A stretch of DNA of 64,000 nucleotides from CAVVMA01 sp963830715 (GCA_963830715.1 CAWHNS010000020.1:310001-374000); one strand, 5' to 3'; shown: positions 36,128 through 45,557, counted from the stretch's first letter. Notes: generated from the sequence alone by a model not told the origin. Numbers and translations: made by a program.

Positions 36128-36445
36128 ATGGCGGACCTGGACGAGGGCCGCAATGGAGGTTGCAGCAAAGTGAAACTCCTATACCACCACGGAGAGATCC
36201 CGGCCGACAATGGCAGGACGCAGCATTTCCTTACCGTATACGACAGAGAGGCACCAGACGCCGCGCCGTGCGGCTGGAGCTGGATCACCCATCCGGTATC
36301 GCTTCAATCATCGTCGAAGGTCTATGCCAAGGTCCTAGACATTCTATCGGCGGCGGCGGGTCAAAAGTTCGACAGCCTCGCCGATGCCTCGAAGCATATC
36401 GCCGAGCTTTGGCGGGGCAAGGAGCTCGACAAACCACAGGCTTGA
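36128..36445 (+). CDS. Small hypothetical protein
   Basis: 105 aa from ATG 36128, or about 91 aa from a GTG at 36170 (VKLLYHHGEIPADNG). The sequence contains HFLTVYDREAPDAAPCGWSW and ends with a helical SLADASKHIAELWRGKEL. No ribosome-binding site is clear for either start and no family is recognised. It lies in cargo block B just before coxE and in the same direction. Coding status is likely but not certain. Confidence 0.5.
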   Translation: MADLDEGRNGGCSKVKLLYHHGEIPADNGRTQHFLTVYDREAPDAAPCGWSWITHPVSLQSSSKVYAKVLDILSAAAGQKFDSLADASKHIAELWRGKELDKPQA

Positions 36446-36520
36446 TGGACGCTTGACGAACGATTCGACACCCGAGGCCTCGTTCTTGCGTCTCAAACGG
36501 CCTCCGCTCGCGCGCGCGCG

Positions 36521-37793
36521 ATGACCACGCTCCGCGAGCATCTCATTGGCTTCGTCGATTTGCTGCGCGCGCGGGGCGTGCGAATCTCGATCGCGGAGAC
36601 TATCGACGCATTGAAGGCGGTCGCCGTCGCCGGATTCGAGCGCGCGGCGATGCGCGAGGCGCTGGCCGCATCGCTAATCAAGGACGAAGCCGACCGCGCC
36701 GTCTTCGATGAGGCGTTTGGGGCTTTCTTCGCCACGCCGGGTCGCGGCGCGGGCGAGTCTCGCGAGGGAGGTTACGAGCGCATGGAGGGGCGGGGGCGTG
36801 GCGGCGAATCCTCTGCTGTGACTCGGCCCGAAGCCGAGCTCGAACCCGCGAAGACCGGCATTCGTCCGCAGCGCCCGGAGCAAGATCACGAAGTTGAGAA
36901 GAGCGACCAACGCCAGCCGGGCGAAGAGAAGAAAGCGGATGGCCGCGAAGCCGATCGGGATGATGGCGCCGATTCCAGCGATCGCGCGGCGGGCGAATCG
37001 AAGCGGGATGCATCGGGCGGCGATTCATCGCGCGAAGGCGAGTCTGAAGGCTCGCGAATCGACGCGGAGCGGCACGGGCGATTGCGGGCGGCGGAGCGCA
37101 AGCCGTTCACGCAATACTCCGACCTCGATTACGACCTCGCGCGCGAGGCGCTCAAGCCGCTGGTGCGGCGGTTTCGCGTGCGGATGGGCCGCCGGCTCCG
37201 AATGGCGCGGCGCGGCCGGCTGGACTTTCGGCGAACGCTAAGGGCCTCGACCCAGCGCGGCGGCGCGCTGCTCGATCTGCGCTTTCGATCGCGCCGGCCG
37301 CGCCATGCCGACCTGCTGATCCTGGCGGACATCTCCGGCTCCGTCCGCTACTCATCCACCTTGATGCCTCGAGCTGGTCGCCGGAGCGCACCGATGCTTC
37401 CGGCGGGTGACGAGCTTCGTTTATATCGACCGGCTCGCCGAGGCCGACTTCGAGGATCGCCACCTGGTGATGACGCCGGCGCTGGACCTCTACGCGCGGT
37501 CCGATTTCGGGCGCGTGCTCGCGGAGTTATGGCGGCGGCGCGAGGAATTGCTGGGGCGCGCGACGCTGCTCGTGATCATGGGCGACGCCCGCAACAATCG
37601 CCGTCCGCCGCGAGCCGACTTGCTGCGGGAAATCGCGCGTCTCTGCCGTGCGGTGATCTGGCTGAATCCGGAGGAGACCGATCGATGGGGCGCCGGCGAC
37701 AGCTCGATCAGGCTCTACCAGCGCGAGGTCAATGCCTTGCTGCCCGCCGGCAATCTGCGCGAGCTCGAAGCCGGCCTGCTGCGCCTGGCGTGA
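36521..37793 (+). CDS. CoxE-type VWA protein, partner of MoxR, one frameshift
   Basis: About 424 aa after removing one extra base near 37365. The N-terminal domain (FVDLLRARGVRISIAETIDAL, then DEAFGAFF) is the CoxE family start. A long charged Glu/Arg/Ser region (about 85-195) follows. The VWA domain has the MIDAS LILADISGSV; beyond the shift it continues LELVAGAHRCFRRVTSFVYIDRLAEADF, TLLVIMGDARNNRRPP and RAVIWLNPEE. CoxE-type proteins act with MoxR ATPases in assembling metalloenzymes. In the ancestral operon its ATG overlapped the moxR stop. The insertions may have cut its translational coupling. Confidence 0.88.
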
Positions 37794-37801
37794 GAACAGA
37801 T

Positions 37802-37859
37802 AGCCACCAGGACACGAGGGCTCAAACAAGAACGATCGTTGCCTTGGTGCCTTTGTGGT
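37802..37859. repeat. Imperfect inverted repeat of CACAAAGGCAC type
   Basis: AGCCACCAGGACACGAGGGC (37802-37821) faces GCCTTGGTGCCTTTGTGGT (37841-37859). It resembles dispersed palindromic intergenic units. A related half-unit (CACAAAGACACAAAGG) lies at the guaB-ddl junction around 42563-42582. It may act as a bidirectional terminator between coxE and the convergent channel gene. Confidence 0.5.
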
Positions 37860-39424
37860 CAGGAGTTCCGCTTCCGCGCCGGCCCGGATGAGCGATCGCC
37901 TGGACCGCTCGCCGGGCGTTGCGGCAAGTCGAATATCTCGCGCATCTTGGCCAGCAGCCGGCTGGCGCGGCCGCGTGCCCCGTCGGCCTCCTGTCGATCG
38001 GTCAGCAACCCGACGCGCTCCTTGCCGCGCGACGCGATGACTTCGGCGATCGCGTCGGCGAGCTCGGGATGCGCCTCGAATAGCTCGCTGAAGCCGTGAC
38101 GGCTCATCTCGATAACCTCGACGTCGGTGCGCGCACGGAGCGTGGCGTTGCGCGGCTCGCCCGTAATCACACCTTCGCCGAAAAACGGGTTGGGCGAGGC
38201 GGGCGTGATATCCGCAACGTGGCGGATCTCGCCGCCTTGCGACTTGGCCGAGACTTCGACCGCGCCGTGCCGGAGTATGTAGAGCGAGTCGCCGCTCTCG
38301 CCTTCGCGCACGATCACCTCGCCCATGCCGAACTGATGAACGTTGACGGACGGAACGATCACGCGAAGCTCCTCGTCGCTCAGCTCGCGCATCCAGTTGA
38401 CCCGGCGCAGATCGCCGATGATCTCCCGCTCGAAGTTGTCGTCGGCCTCGCGCCGGACCTTGCGCCGGCGCATCTGGAGGTTCTGGGTCGGATAAGGAAT
38501 GTCGATCGCGTGGCGGCGCAGCGCGTACCACAGGCTGCTGACTATCGAATCGCGCACGGTCTCCTGCGGACCATAGTGGGAGAGGAAGTATCTGACTTTG
38601 TACTTGATTGCGTACTCGCCGTAATCCCAGGCGAAAACCTGCGGCGGCGGATCGCTGAGCACGTGCGGGATGTCGCGTACGACTTTCAGAATCGTCTCTT
38701 TCACGCGGCCCGGCGAGTCGTCATAGCTGATTCCGATCTCAATCTCGTCGGCGATCGCCTCACTGGCATAGTTGGTCACCGGCTGGCTGATCAGCATGCT
38801 GTTGGGAATCTGGATCCGCTCGTTGACGCGGGTCACGATCTCGGTCTGCGACCAGGTCGTTCCCTTGACGTAGCCCAGATGGTTCTGGAAGCGGACCCAA
38901 TCGCCGGGCTTGAAAGGCTTGGCCAAATCGAAGGTCAGGCCGGTGAAGACGTTTTTCAGCGTCTCCTGTATGCCCAGGCCGATCGCGCCGAGAATAACCG
39001 CCGAGCTGACGAAGATCTTGCTGATATCGAAGTGAAGCGTGTTGTAAAGCACGGCCGCCACCACCACCGCCCACAACAGGATCAGCATCAGGTCGTGCAG
39101 GATCTTTGAATACGACGCGCGGCGCCGCGGCGTGATGGCCATTTCGAGCAGCAGCTGCGTCACGCCCCAGAAAAAGAAAATCACCGCCGCGGCCTGGAAC
39201 CACTCCATCAGACGAGGCATCTCGGCGGTCCACGGCGAAAACACATCGATCACCAGGCCCAGCGCCAACAGCGTCAGGCTGCCCGCGTTGATGAGCCATC
39301 GGCGGCGGCGCAGCGCGAACGCCGCCAACGCCGCGGCCAGCGCCAGTGCGCCCTCGACCACCTCCCTTACGTCAGGGCTCAGCCGATAGAGCAGGATTGC
39401 GTTCTGTAGCGGAGTATGTTCCAT
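37859..39424 (-). CDS. MscS-type mechanosensitive channel with C-terminal cyclic-nucleotide-binding domain
   Basis: 521 aa from the ATG at 39424. Four or five N-terminal membrane helices are followed by the MscS pore helix and beta domain: FVSSAVILGAIGLGIQETLKNVFTGL, KPGDWVRF, TEIVTRVNERIQIPNSM. After the MscS alpha/beta domain comes a CNB domain (about 380-480) with FGMGEVIVREGESGDSLYIL and the phosphate-binding FFGEGVITGEPRNATLRA. Channels of this mixed type are gated or tuned by cyclic nucleotides rather than tension alone. The frame is open upstream to 39682 but that lies over the glycosyltransferase 3' end and is rejected. Confidence 0.93.
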   Translation of the reverse strand: MEHTPLQNAILLYRLSPDVREVVEGALALAAALAAFALRRRRWLINAGSLTLLALGLVIDVFSPWTAEMPRLMEWFQAAAVIFFFWGVTQLLLEMAITPRRRASYSKILHDLMLILLWAVVVAAVLYNTLHFDISKIFVSSAVILGAIGLGIQETLKNVFTGLTFDLAKPFKPGDWVRFQNHLGYVKGTTWSQTEIVTRVNERIQIPNSMLISQPVTNYASEAIADEIEIGISYDDSPGRVKETILKVVRDIPHVLSDPPPQVFAWDYGEYAIKYKVRYFLSHYGPQETVRDSIVSSLWYALRRHAIDIPYPTQNLQMRRRKVRREADDNFEREIIGDLRRVNWMRELSDEELRVIVPSVNVHQFGMGEVIVREGESGDSLYILRHGAVEVSAKSQGGEIRHVADITPASPNPFFGEGVITGEPRNATLRARTDVEVIEMSRHGFSELFEAHPELADAIAEVIASRGKERVGLLTDRQEADGARGRASRLLAKMREIFDLPQRPASGPGDRSSGPARKRNS

Positions 39425-39518
39425 CGCCCGAGATCCGGAATATTCGTGTCCCGGCGCAGGAAATAATACCTGATTGCCCGCTATTCGCGGAGCGGCACGG
39501 ATCGGTCGAAAACCTGGT

Positions 39519-40727
39519 CTATGGCCCCGCCGGACCCGGCTTCCCGGAGGCCGAGGCCTGTTCGATGAGCCGCTTGAGTACCCGATCGGACGCGAAAAAC
39601 TCAACCGCGATCTCGCGGGCACGCCGCGAGTGCCGCTCCGGATCGGCCTCGACTTGCTCGATAGCCGCGCGCGCTTCCTCAACGGTGGAGAAGGGAATTA
39701 CGCCCTCCCCGCCGGGTATGGCGCAGGTGAAGCCGGTGTCCTGCACTATCACGGGTACGCCCAATGCCATGTAACACGCGCTGCGGCACGAGAACCATCC
39801 GCTTCGGCTCTGCACGTAGGCGTTCTTCGCCACGCTAAACTCGGCCATCGAATGCCCCAGGTAGTCGCGATATGTCCACGGATCGACTGATACGGCATGG
39901 CCGTCAACCAGATGCCATCCGGCGTCCCGCAGCCTCTCGCGCGGCGCTCGTCCGCTGATCGCGATCTCCAGCGGTATCGTGCTAATCGAGGGCATCTGAA
40001 TGAACCGCTCGAACTCGGCGCTCTTGCCCGCGTAGGCGATCCCGTCGACCACCGGCGCTTTTCCCGCGGGCTCCCACGACGCCACCGTGGTCATCACGTG
40101 GCGGCGCGATGCCGCCGGCAGCGCGGCATCGTCGAAGCAGTCCAGGACAATCGGCTGGCGGGTCGGGATCCATCGCAGGCCGGTATCGGGGATTCGGCAA
40201 TCCGGATGGCCGATGTTCTCGCCGAAAGTGAAGAGCGCGTGGTGGCGGCCGATCGTGTCCGCCCGCCGTGCGTTCTCCGGATCCGAGCTGTCGGCCCGAA
40301 GAGCCAGAATCGCAGCCTGCGTGTAAACCGGATCGCTGTCGATCAGAACGACGCGCGCGGCCGCAAAGTACTCGTCGCGCATGAAGCACGATCCGGAGAT
40401 ATGCACGAACAAGTCGGCGGAACGGCAGAAGTCCACGACCTTTGCCCATGCGACGCCGTAGCTCTGGCCGGCGGCGTCGCGATAGAACCAGCGCTCCGCC
40501 AGTTCCGGATCGAGCCTCGCTATCTGCGCCGCCAGGTATGCGGCATTGTTCGCGCCGCCTTCCGAATAGGTATGCGCCGCCGGGTCGTAGCCCCATCTGG
40601 CGGTATCCTCGATATAAAGGACATCGTGGCCGAGCCGGCGAAGCCCCAGCACGTACTGAAAGTAGTCCCAGAATACGCCGCCGAGAGGATATGAGGCCGC
40701 GAGCCCGGTGACGGCGATTCGCAGCAT
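39519..40727 (-). CDS. Glycosyltransferase-like protein
   Basis: 402 aa with a GT-B type architecture: N-terminal LRIAVTGLAASYPLGG and LGLRRLGHDVLYIED, and a C-terminal donor-binding half ending AYVQSRSGWFSCRSACYMALGVPVIVQDTG followed by FSTVEEARAAIEQ, the usual GT1/GT4 ending. The canonical E-x7-E motif is not obvious. Last gene of the guaB-ddl-rdgB-like operon, starting 2 bp after the upstream stop. Might modify cell-envelope glycans or lipids. Acceptor unknown. Confidence 0.8.
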   Translation of the reverse strand: MLRIAVTGLAASYPLGGVFWDYFQYVLGLRRLGHDVLYIEDTARWGYDPAAHTYSEGGANNAAYLAAQIARLDPELAERWFYRDAAGQSYGVAWAKVVDFCRSADLFVHISGSCFMRDEYFAAARVVLIDSDPVYTQAAILALRADSSDPENARRADTIGRHHALFTFGENIGHPDCRIPDTGLRWIPTRQPIVLDCFDDAALPAASRRHVMTTVASWEPAGKAPVVDGIAYAGKSAEFERFIQMPSISTIPLEIAISGRAPRERLRDAGWHLVDGHAVSVDPWTYRDYLGHSMAEFSVAKNAYVQSRSGWFSCRSACYMALGVPVIVQDTGFTCAIPGGEGVIPFSTVEEARAAIEQVEADPERHSRRAREIAVEFFASDRVLKRLIEQASASGKPGPAGP

Positions 40728-40729
40728 CC

Positions 40730-41383
40730 TCAGCTCGTGCTCGCGCGCGATGCCCCGATCGATGCGATCGCAGCAAGGTCGCCGCGCAGCTCCTTTAGAG
40801 CCACGCTACGCTGGCTGATGCGCGCCTCCTCGTCCTCGCCGAGCTCCGCCAGGTAGCATCGATGTTCCGGCAGGAATAGCACCGTCCGGTAGGGAAATCC
40901 CGGACGGATATGAGGCCACGCGCGATCGGGAATCACACCCTCGATCGCGGCCTCGGCCACTCGCTCGCGGATTGGCGCGTCGGGCGCTGCGCTCTCGCGA
41001 TAGACAAGAGCGATTGCCGCGCGGATTCTCGCACTGCGGCGGGCCGGCTCGACGCCGATCATCCGCCGGATAACTTCGTCCACCAGCGCTTGATCCGTTG
41101 AGCGGCAATCGCCGAGCCATCGATGAGACCTGACGCCGGGCTCTCCACCCAGCGCATCGATCTCGAAGCCGCCGTCATCGGCCAGCGTGGGAAGATGCGA
41201 TCGCGTGAAATAGAAACGCGCCTTGAGGAGCGCGTTGTCCGCGAAGCTCGCGCCGGTTTCGACGGGAGTCTCGGAGATCCCGCGCTCGGACAGCGACACG
41301 AGCTCCAGACCGGCGTCGCGGAGCAGCAGCCGATACTCGGCGAGCTTGGCCGGATTGGTGGTCGCGATCAGCAGTTGAGTCAT
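40730..41383 (-). CDS. RdgB/HAM1-like non-canonical purine NTP pyrophosphatase
   Basis: 217 aa. It hydrolyses ITP/XTP-type nucleotides to keep them out of nucleic acids. Recognisable segments are LLIATTNPAKLAEYRLLL, ETGASFADNALLKARFYF, LADDGGFEIDALGGEPGVRSHRWLG and AELGEDEEARISQRSVALKEL. The usual SHR-A-K ending is partly changed. The ATG overlaps the ddl stop (ATGA), so it is translated with ddl; an apparent long fusion with Ddl is caused only by the frameshift in ddl. Placement after guaB fits nucleotide quality control. Confidence 0.9.
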   Translation of the reverse strand: MTQLLIATTNPAKLAEYRLLLRDAGLELVSLSERGISETPVETGASFADNALLKARFYFTRSHLPTLADDGGFEIDALGGEPGVRSHRWLGDCRSTDQALVDEVIRRMIGVEPARRSARIRAAIALVYRESAAPDAPIRERVAEAAIEGVIPDRAWPHIRPGFPYRTVLFLPEHRCYLAELGEDEEARISQRSVALKELRGDLAAIASIGASRASTS

Positions 41384-42550
41384 CGCGCAGGGCGCGCCGG
41401 CAGGCGCTTGTGCTCGTAGGTGACTTTGAGCGCCGCGCGCGCCCGATGCTCTTCGAGCGCGAGCTCGATCAGCCGGTCGACCAGCGCCGGCAGCGGCATC
41501 CCCGAGGCCTCCCACAGCTTGGGATACATGCTGATACTCGTGAAGCCGGGAATGGTGTTGACTTCGTTGACGAAGATTTCGCTCAAGTCGGCGCGGGTCA
41601 GAAAATCCACGCGCGCCATTGCGCGAATCGAAAGCGCCTTGAAGGCCGCGACCGCGAGATTGCGGATGCGATCGCTCGCAGCTTTGGGGAAGCGCGGCCG
41701 GAATCCTTTGCTCGGAGCCGCGCGGATCGACGTACTTCGATTCGTAGCTGTAGAACTCGTGGCGGCCCTTGACGATGACCTCGCCGACCACCGATGCCTC
41801 GGGGCGATCGTTGCCCAGCACGGCGCATTCCAGTTCGCGCCCCGCGCACGCCGCTTCGATCAGGATTTTGCGATCGTACTGGAATGCGTCCTCGAGCGCG
41901 GGCTTCAGATCGGCGGCGCGCTTGACCTTGCTGATCCCGACCGACGATCCCAGCGCGTTGGGTTTTACGAACACGGGGTAGCCGAGATCGCCGGCGACCC
42001 GCCGTGCCGCATCCGGATCGTCGAGATAATCGTGGCGCGCGAGCGCGGCGTAGCGGACCACCGGCACCCCCGCGTCGCGCAGCAGGCGCTTCTGCGTGTC
42101 CTTGTCCATCCCGATCGCCGATCCGGTCACGCCCGCGCCCACGTACGGGATACCGGCGAGTTCGAGCAATCCCTGCACGGTCCCGTCCTCGCCGTAGGTG
42201 CCGTGCAGGACCGGAAAGACCACGTCGAGCGGGCGCGAGATCGATGATTCGTGGCGCGGTGCCGAGCTGTCCTCTGTGGATGTTCGCACCAGCGCGCGGC
42301 TGTCCGGATGCGGCAGGATACTCACCGGCGTGCCGCCCCGCCTGAGCGCGCCGAGGCGCGGCGTTTCATGCCGGAGCATCTTGAGGGCGTCGCTCTTCAG
42401 GTACCATCGGCCGTCGCGTCCGATTCCGATTGGTACGATCTCGTACCGCTCCGGATCCATCGCGGACATCACGGTCAGCGCAGACCGCAGCGAGATCTCG
42501 TGCTCGCTGGACCTGCCGCCGAAAAGCACCCCGACGCGAATTTTGCCGGG
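41380..42550 (-). CDS. ddl: D-alanine--D-alanine ligase, one frameshift, start unclear
   Basis: ATP-grasp ligase of peptidoglycan synthesis, about 390 aa. The N-terminal KIRVGVLFGGRSSEHEISL is diagnostic, followed by PVLHGTYGEDGTVQG, the ATP-grasp FVKPNALGSSVGISKV, and ELECAVLGNDRP. A CCCC run (GGGG at 41686-41689) carries one extra base; without it LPKAASDRIRNLAVAAFKAL continues to VDFLTRADLSEIFVNEVNTIPGF, the conserved metal-binding end. No ATG, GTG or TTG lies in frame between the guaB stop and KIRVGV, so either a start within guaB is used (overlap up to 95 bp) or the 5' end contains another error. Confidence 0.9.
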
Positions 42551-42593
42551 CGTCTTCTTCCCCGATCCCTTTGTGTCTTTGTGCTCGATTGTC

Positions 42594-44048
42594 TTACGGG
42601 CGGTAGTTGGGCGCTTCCTTGGTGATGAACACGTCGTGGACGTGGCTCTCGCGCACCGCGGACTCGGACACCCGGATGAAGTGCGCACGGCGGCGAAGCT
42701 CGGAGAGGTTGGCGGCGCCCAGGTATCCCATCCCGGATTGCAGGCCGCCGACCAGTTGCTCGACGTTGGAGGCGAGCGAGCCGCGATGCGGCACGCGTCC
42801 CTCGATTCCTTCGGGCACCAGCTTGCCGTCCACCACTTCCTGCTGCCCGTAACGATCGCGCATCCGATCGCTCATCGCGCCGATCGAGCCCATCCCGCGA
42901 TACAATTTGTAGGTGCGGCCCTGGTACAGGATGGTCTCGCCGGGGCTTTCCTCGGTGCCGGCAAACAGCGCGCCGATCATCACGCTCGAAGCGCCGGCGG
43001 CCAGCGCCTTGACGATATCGCCGGAGAAGCGGATTCCGCCGTCGGCGATCAGCGGGACGCCGCGCGGCTCCGCGACTCCTACGCAATCCATGATCGCGGT
43101 GATCTGCGGAACGCCGACTCCCGATACCACCCGCGTGGTACAGATCGATCCGGGACCCATCCCGACCCGCAGCCCGTCCGCGCCCGCGTCGATGAGCGCC
43201 TTGGCGCCCTCGCCGGTGGCGATACTGCCGGCCACGATTTCGATCTCGGGGCACTCGCGCCTGGTCGCCTTGAGCGCCTCGATTACGTTGCGCGAATGGC
43301 CGTGTGCGGTATCGATGACCAGCACGTCAACGCCGGCGCGCCTGAGCGCCGCCACGCGCTCCTCGCGATCGGCGCCGACCCCAATCGCGGCGCCGACCCG
43401 CAGCCGTCCCAGGTTGTCCTTGCTCGAATACGGATGGCGCGTCGCCTTGTCCATGTCCTTGACGGTGATCAATCCGCAGAGCCGGTCGCGATCATCGACC
43501 AGCGGCAGCTTCTCGATCCGATGGGCCTGCAGGATCTCCTTGGCGGATTCGAGGCTGATGCCCGGGCGGGCGGTAATCAGCTTGGTGGTCATCACGTCGC
43601 GCACCGGCTTGTCGAGGCGCTTCTCGAAGCGCAGGTCGCGATTGGTGAGAATGCCGACCAGCCGATCGTCCTTGACCACCGGCAGCCCGGAAATCCGGTA
43701 GCGCTCCATGATCATCAGCGCATCCTGGATCTTCTGATCCGGATCGACGGTGATCGGATCGACAATCATCCCGCTCTCGAACTTCTTGACCGCCTCCACT
43801 TCCGCCGCCTGCCGATCGACCGGGAGATTGCGATGGACGAAGCCGATCCCGCCGAGCTGCGCCATCGCGATCGCAAGCCGCGATTCGGTGACCGTGTCCA
43901 TAGGAGTAGATGCGAGCGGAATGTTGAGACGGATTTTCGGCGTGAGCTGGCTGGTAACGTCGCACTGCGAAGGGAGCAAGTCGGAGACTTGAGGCAGCAG
44001 CAATACGTCGTCAAAGGTGAACGCTTCCCTGAGCTCCTGATGCGGCAT
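42594..44048 (-). CDS. guaB: Inosine-5'-monophosphate dehydrogenase
   Basis: 484 aa, the first step committed to GMP. The barrel begins AFTFDDVLLLPQ; two CBS domains lie at about 95-205. The active-site loop GPGSICTTRVV has the catalytic Cys, and the flap region has RYGQQEVVDGKLVPEG. The start ATG at 44048 follows GGGAGGG. It leads an operon with ddl, the RdgB-like gene and the glycosyltransferase, all overlapping or nearly so. A terminator lies just upstream, separating it from coaD. Confidence 0.97.
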   Translation of the reverse strand: MPHQELREAFTFDDVLLLPQVSDLLPSQCDVTSQLTPKIRLNIPLASTPMDTVTESRLAIAMAQLGGIGFVHRNLPVDRQAAEVEAVKKFESGMIVDPITVDPDQKIQDALMIMERYRISGLPVVKDDRLVGILTNRDLRFEKRLDKPVRDVMTTKLITARPGISLESAKEILQAHRIEKLPLVDDRDRLCGLITVKDMDKATRHPYSSKDNLGRLRVGAAIGVGADREERVAALRRAGVDVLVIDTAHGHSRNVIEALKATRRECPEIEIVAGSIATGEGAKALIDAGADGLRVGMGPGSICTTRVVSGVGVPQITAIMDCVGVAEPRGVPLIADGGIRFSGDIVKALAAGASSVMIGALFAGTEESPGETILYQGRTYKLYRGMGSIGAMSDRMRDRYGQQEVVDGKLVPEGIEGRVPHRGSLASNVEQLVGGLQSGMGYLGAANLSELRRRAHFIRVSESAVRESHVHDVFITKEAPNYRP

Positions 44049-44061
44049 CGGACGCCCTCCC

Positions 44062-44093
44062 AAATAAAAAAGCCCGCAGTGTGCCTGCGGGCT
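44062..44093 (-). terminator. Rho-independent terminator between coaD and guaB
   Basis: On the complement strand AGCCCGCAG-GCACA-CTGCGGGCT is a perfect 9-bp stem, followed by TTTTTATTTG. It lies about 130 bp after the coaD stop and just before the guaB ribosome-binding site, and should end rsmD-coaD transcripts. Confidence 0.9.
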
Positions 44094-44220
44094 CAAGCCT
44101 CTCTTATGAGAAATCGCAGCGGGCCGCTCTCGTAAGCCTCGCCATATCCTTATCTAGCAGGCGCGCCGGGGTCGATGCAATTGGGGGAGCGCTTGCGTGG
44201 ATTTTCGGGGGCGCGACTTC

Positions 44221-44730
44221 TCAATCCACGTTCAGCTTCTCGCGCAGGCGCCGGATCACGGTTTCCGGCACCAGTTCCGGCAGGCGCTGGCCGTAGCCGA
44301 CGACTTCCTTGATCAGCCGCGAAGCCGAGAAAAACAGCCTCGGATTCGCGAACAGGAAGACCGTCTCGACCTGCGGCTTCATCATCTTGTTCATCGCGGC
44401 CATCTGCAGCTCGTAGTCGAAGTCGGTGACGGCGCGAAGGCTGCGGATGATCACCTGCGCCTTGATCCGCTCGGCATAGTTGACCGACAAGCCGCTGAAC
44501 TTGTCGACTCGCGCGCGCGGCTCGATATCGCGGATAGTCTCGCGGATCATCTCGACGCGCTCGTCGGCGGTGAACAGCGCGGACTCCTTGTGCGGATTGT
44601 ACGCCACCGCCACGATCACCTCGTCGAAGAGCAGCACGGTGCGCCGGATTATGTCGATGTGTCCGTTGTGGATCGGGTCGAACGTGCCGGTATAGATAGC
44701 GACCCTGGATTGCTCCTTGCCCTTGTTCAT
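44221..44730 (-). CDS. coaD: Phosphopantetheine adenylyltransferase
   Basis: 169 aa, fourth step of coenzyme A synthesis. The nucleotidyltransferase start AIYTGTFDPIHNGHIDII has the TGTFDP and HNGH motifs; RSLRAVTDFDYELQMAAMN and the FSASRLIKEVV end are typical. The start ATG at 44730 (MNKGKEQSR) is preferred to an upstream extension inside rsmD. Follows rsmD by 20 bp, the usual rsmD-coaD arrangement. Confidence 0.97.
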   Translation of the reverse strand: MNKGKEQSRVAIYTGTFDPIHNGHIDIIRRTVLLFDEVIVAVAYNPHKESALFTADERVEMIRETIRDIEPRARVDKFSGLSVNYAERIKAQVIIRSLRAVTDFDYELQMAAMNKMMKPQVETVFLFANPRLFFSASRLIKEVVGYGQRLPELVPETVIRRLREKLNVD

Positions 44731-44750
44731 CTGACCAGCCGCGTCGAGGC

Positions 44751-45326
44751 TCAGCCCGACGTTTTCTCCATCCGATAAATGGCGATCCGATGGTCGCCCA
44801 GTTTTGCGACGCTCTCGCGCGCGAGAATTTCCGCGAACCGGCCCGAAGGCGCCGGCGCGCGATGGTATTGCTCCGCGACTACCCAAGCCTGCCCTGTGAG
44901 CAGGTGCAAGTCCACCAGCCGGTCCAGGATCTCGCCGGTCAGATCATCGCGATACGGCGCGTCTATGAAGACCAGGTCGAATCGCTCTTTGCGGGCGGCG
45001 AGCTCGGCGAGCGCACGGCGCGCCTCGGCGGCGATTACCGTCCCGCGCCGCGCGAATCCGAACTCCCGGAGATTGCCTTCGATCGTGGCGACCGCGGCAT
45101 TGGACGAATCGACGAAGGTCGCGTGCGCGGCGCCGCGCGACAAAGCCTCGATCCCCAGCGATCCGCTTCCGGCAAAAGCGTCGAGCACGCGCAGCCCGGC
45201 GAGATCGACCCGCGCGCTCAATCTCGAAAAAATCGAATGGCGCACACGCGCGGTGGTCGGGCGCGTTATCCTGCCGCGCGGCGCCCTAAGCCGCCGTCCG
45301 TGACTCTCTCCCGCTATGACGCGCAT
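44751..45326 (-). CDS. rsmD: 16S rRNA (guanine-966-N2)-methyltransferase
   Basis: 191 aa. RVIAGESHGRRL and RPTTARVRHSIFSRL are typical of RsmD. Motif I is LDAFAGSGSLGIEALSRG. The catalytic motif IV, normally DPPY, is DAPY here (FIDAPYRDD), a minor change of unknown effect. It is divergent from nuoE and coupled to coaD. The 230-bp gap to nuoE holds no gene and should contain both promoters. Confidence 0.94.
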   Translation of the reverse strand: MRVIAGESHGRRLRAPRGRITRPTTARVRHSIFSRLSARVDLAGLRVLDAFAGSGSLGIEALSRGAAHATFVDSSNAAVATIEGNLREFGFARRGTVIAAEARRALAELAARKERFDLVFIDAPYRDDLTGEILDRLVDLHLLTGQAWVVAEQYHRAPAPSGRFAEILARESVAKLGDHRIAIYRMEKTSG

Positions 45327-45557
45327 CGCATCGCCCCGATCGAGTCCGCCCGCTATCGAAGCAGGGTAGCGGGAAGATAACCAAGTCTTAAAACCGCCGC
45401 AAGCTGCGCTTTTGCAGCGGCCATTTTGGATCGGCGATGGGCTGGCACATCGCTCTGATTTCGATTAACACTCTTAAACTTGCAGGCCGTTTGATCGGTC
45501 GGTCGATCGTAAATCCCGTGCCGTCGGATTCGCTGGAGGTGTATTCGTAGCGCCCTT

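Noticed and set aside
38096..39109. A 337-codon open frame antisense to the MscS-type gene
   Set aside because: Shadow of a well-conserved channel gene; no family resemblance.
40730..42688. A Ddl-RdgB fusion protein
   Set aside because: It results from the +1 shift in a homopolymer of ddl; both genes have their own conserved ends, and the RdgB-like ATG overlaps the ddl stop.
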